Assembly (NCBI GenBank): GCA_003024985.2
Contig: PXIH01S0016849.1
From: Euperipatoides rowelli
Lineage: Eukaryota; Onychophora; Udeonychophora; Euonychophora; Peripatopsidae
Direction: 5' to 3' (one strand)
Length of the DNA: 18,514 nucleotides
The notes beneath the pieces were generated by a model that worked only from the letters and a program-made list of their open reading frames with translations, was not told the origin of the DNA and ran no database searches. Shown here piece by piece: positions 17,561-18,514 of the stretch (the first letter of the stretch is position 1; every line of letters starts with the position of its first letter). The position numbers and the translations under genes are program-made.

Positions 17561-18143
17561 CATTTGGCTTTTAATGTTGTTGATAAAAAAGCAAGAGGAG
17601 GGATTTATATTTGTAGGTTAGATATGGCAAACACATTTAATATGGTTTACATAGTTATCTGAGCTATGTGTTAAAAAAATATCTAGGGAATGGTAAAATA
17701 ATTGGTTTATTTATCAAGATTTTGCAGTATAAATGTGTGGCAATTACAAATAAAAAGGTTTGTTCACATTTTGAACAAATGCCAAATGGAATTTTACAGG
17801 GATCGCCACACTCTCCATCATTGTAATCCTTCTATTTGCTAGAATTATTTCAAAAAATTAATGAGTGATTTATGGGAAAGTGATAAATATCAAGATGATA
17901 TCATATATTGCTGATTTAACTATAATTACATTAAAGATCCTATATTGAATATGTGGTTTAATGAATATAACCCTGTACAGGAAGCTTGTGAAAAAATAGG
18001 GAAAATACCAAATTGGAATCTGGGGGAGCATCATAATTTGATGAATTAGATTCTGCTTAAAAGTAACAGTAGGCTAACTAGGCAAGCATGAACATAAAAA
18101 TAAAAAGATATAGTCCTATGTGATATAAATAAAATAAAATAAA

Positions 18144-18318
18144 GGCACATGAGTAACTATCGTAAGTAAAACCACTGAACAGATGATTTTTTTTTATAAT
18201 AAACTAATATATTGTCTAAGTATTCTTTATGATTTTTTTCTACTTATGGCCAATTAAATGAATTAAGGCTAAATTCGTAAATCGTAATGATGGGCCAAGC
18301 CATTATTGTACTAGTCCA
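18144..18318. other. AT-rich DNA after element B
   Basis: No feature recognised. Confidence 0.5.
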
Positions 18319-18365
18319 AGTGTTTTCCAACCAGGGTTCCGCCTCACAGCACATGTTCCAAGAGA
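18319..18365 (+). mobile_element. hAT-like transposon end (fragment)
   Basis: AAGTGTTTTCCAACCAGGGT followed by TCCGC resembles hAT termini. It matches the start of the fragment at 1730-1795 over about 22 bases with one indel. The remaining 150 bases of the window show no partner terminus. Confidence 0.35.
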
Positions 18366-18514
18366 GAAGATGAAAAGCTAAAAGTTTTAGCCATTTGTAT
18401 AAAGTATGATTTTATTAATTTAGTTTCTAATAAAGTGAAACTCATTTAAGTTTGCAATCAAAGTATCAAATAAATTATCTTCAAATTAATCTAAACTAAG
18501 ACGTGATGAAATAA

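Larger units (their letters stand above)
16470..18055 (+). pseudogene. Reverse transcriptase region of element B, broken
   Basis: Segments in different frames follow the LINE RT order. A linker (LPKWKVLSILKMGK and onward) ends at TAA near 16644. SISPGIDGLGYEFYNY (about 16810-16860) is the usual SPG.DGL..EFY entry. GYRPIALLNANDKIL is in the 16781-17110 frame. After the MITE come RLDMANTFNMVY (17615-17650, motif A with its first Asp kept), PNGILQGSPHSPS (17782-17820, motif B) and SYIADLT (17901-17921). The last is the [FY]ADD site with its second Asp changed to Leu. Frameshifts, stops, this catalytic change and an apparent deletion after about 17940 make it inactive. Confidence 0.85.
13711..18143 (+). 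mobile_element. Element B: APE-type LINE with nested insertions
   Basis: A near full-length non-LTR retrotransposon with ORF1, APE endonuclease and reverse transcriptase in the standard order. The 5' end lies just before CAAGATGGCGAAC (13717-13729), and the 3' end is taken as the AAATAAAATAAAATAAA tract ending near 18143. No target duplication was found, so both ends are approximate. It is interrupted by a SINE (14994-15307) and a MITE (17110-17557). The sequence after the RT catalytic region is shorter than usual, suggesting an internal deletion near 17940. The ORF1 homology places it as a relative, not a copy, of element A. Confidence 0.8.

Noticed and set aside
13690-18045. GCATCATAA.TT near 13690 and again near 18027 as the target duplication of element B
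   Set aside because: The right copy is not preceded by an A-rich tail, and the match is short and imperfect.
1-18514. CRISPR array, bacterial operon or phage
   Set aside because: There are no regularly spaced repeats, no tightly packed genes with ribosome binding sites, and all recognisable elements are eukaryotic.

Overview
The window looks like 18.5 kb of very AT-rich, repeat-dominated animal (probably invertebrate) nuclear DNA. This rests on tRNA-derived SINEs with RNA polymerase III A/B boxes, APE-type non-LTR retrotransposons (LINEs), a TIR transposon with a TTA target duplication, long A/T homopolymers, and the absence of any bacterial-style gene packing. I cannot name the species. No intact host gene, functional tRNA, rRNA or CRISPR array is visible. 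Single ambiguous bases at 6786, 10213 and 10763 indicate draft or consensus sequence.

Left part (1-9500): mostly unexplained AT-rich DNA with scattered insertions. SINE family 1 lies on the minus strand at 147-534 and 7874-8232. SINE family 2 lies on the plus strand at 3963-4189 with a perfect 16-bp target-site duplication (TSD). A hAT-like terminal fragment is at about 1730-1795. Four islands are less AT-rich and look coding or exon-like but are unidentified: 3257-3412, 4495-5478 (minus-strand readings), 6660-7104 and 9007-9072. These could be exons of a host gene with long introns or remains of old transposons; the sequence alone does not decide.

Middle (9430-10420): the 3' part of a decayed LINE (LINE-C, minus strand), clearly recognisable from its RT C-terminal region. 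A family-1 SINE (9992-10344) interrupts it.

Right part (11959-18143): two related LINE families lie head to tail on the plus strand. Element A (11973-13565) carries only ORF1, ends in poly(A) and is flanked by a 14-bp TSD, so it is a complete ORF1-only 'half-LINE'. Element B (about 13711-18143) carries a decayed ORF1, an open and apparently intact APE endonuclease ORF (15448-16446), and a broken reverse transcriptase. Two later insertions sit inside B: a SINE (14994-15307, 15-bp TSD) at the ORF1 stop codon, and a 448-bp PIF/Harbinger-like MITE (17110-17557, TTA TSD) inside the RT domain. Removing the MITE restores the RT alignment across the junction. Elements B and C would have supplied reverse transcriptase; the SINEs, element A and the MITE depend on enzymes made elsewhere.
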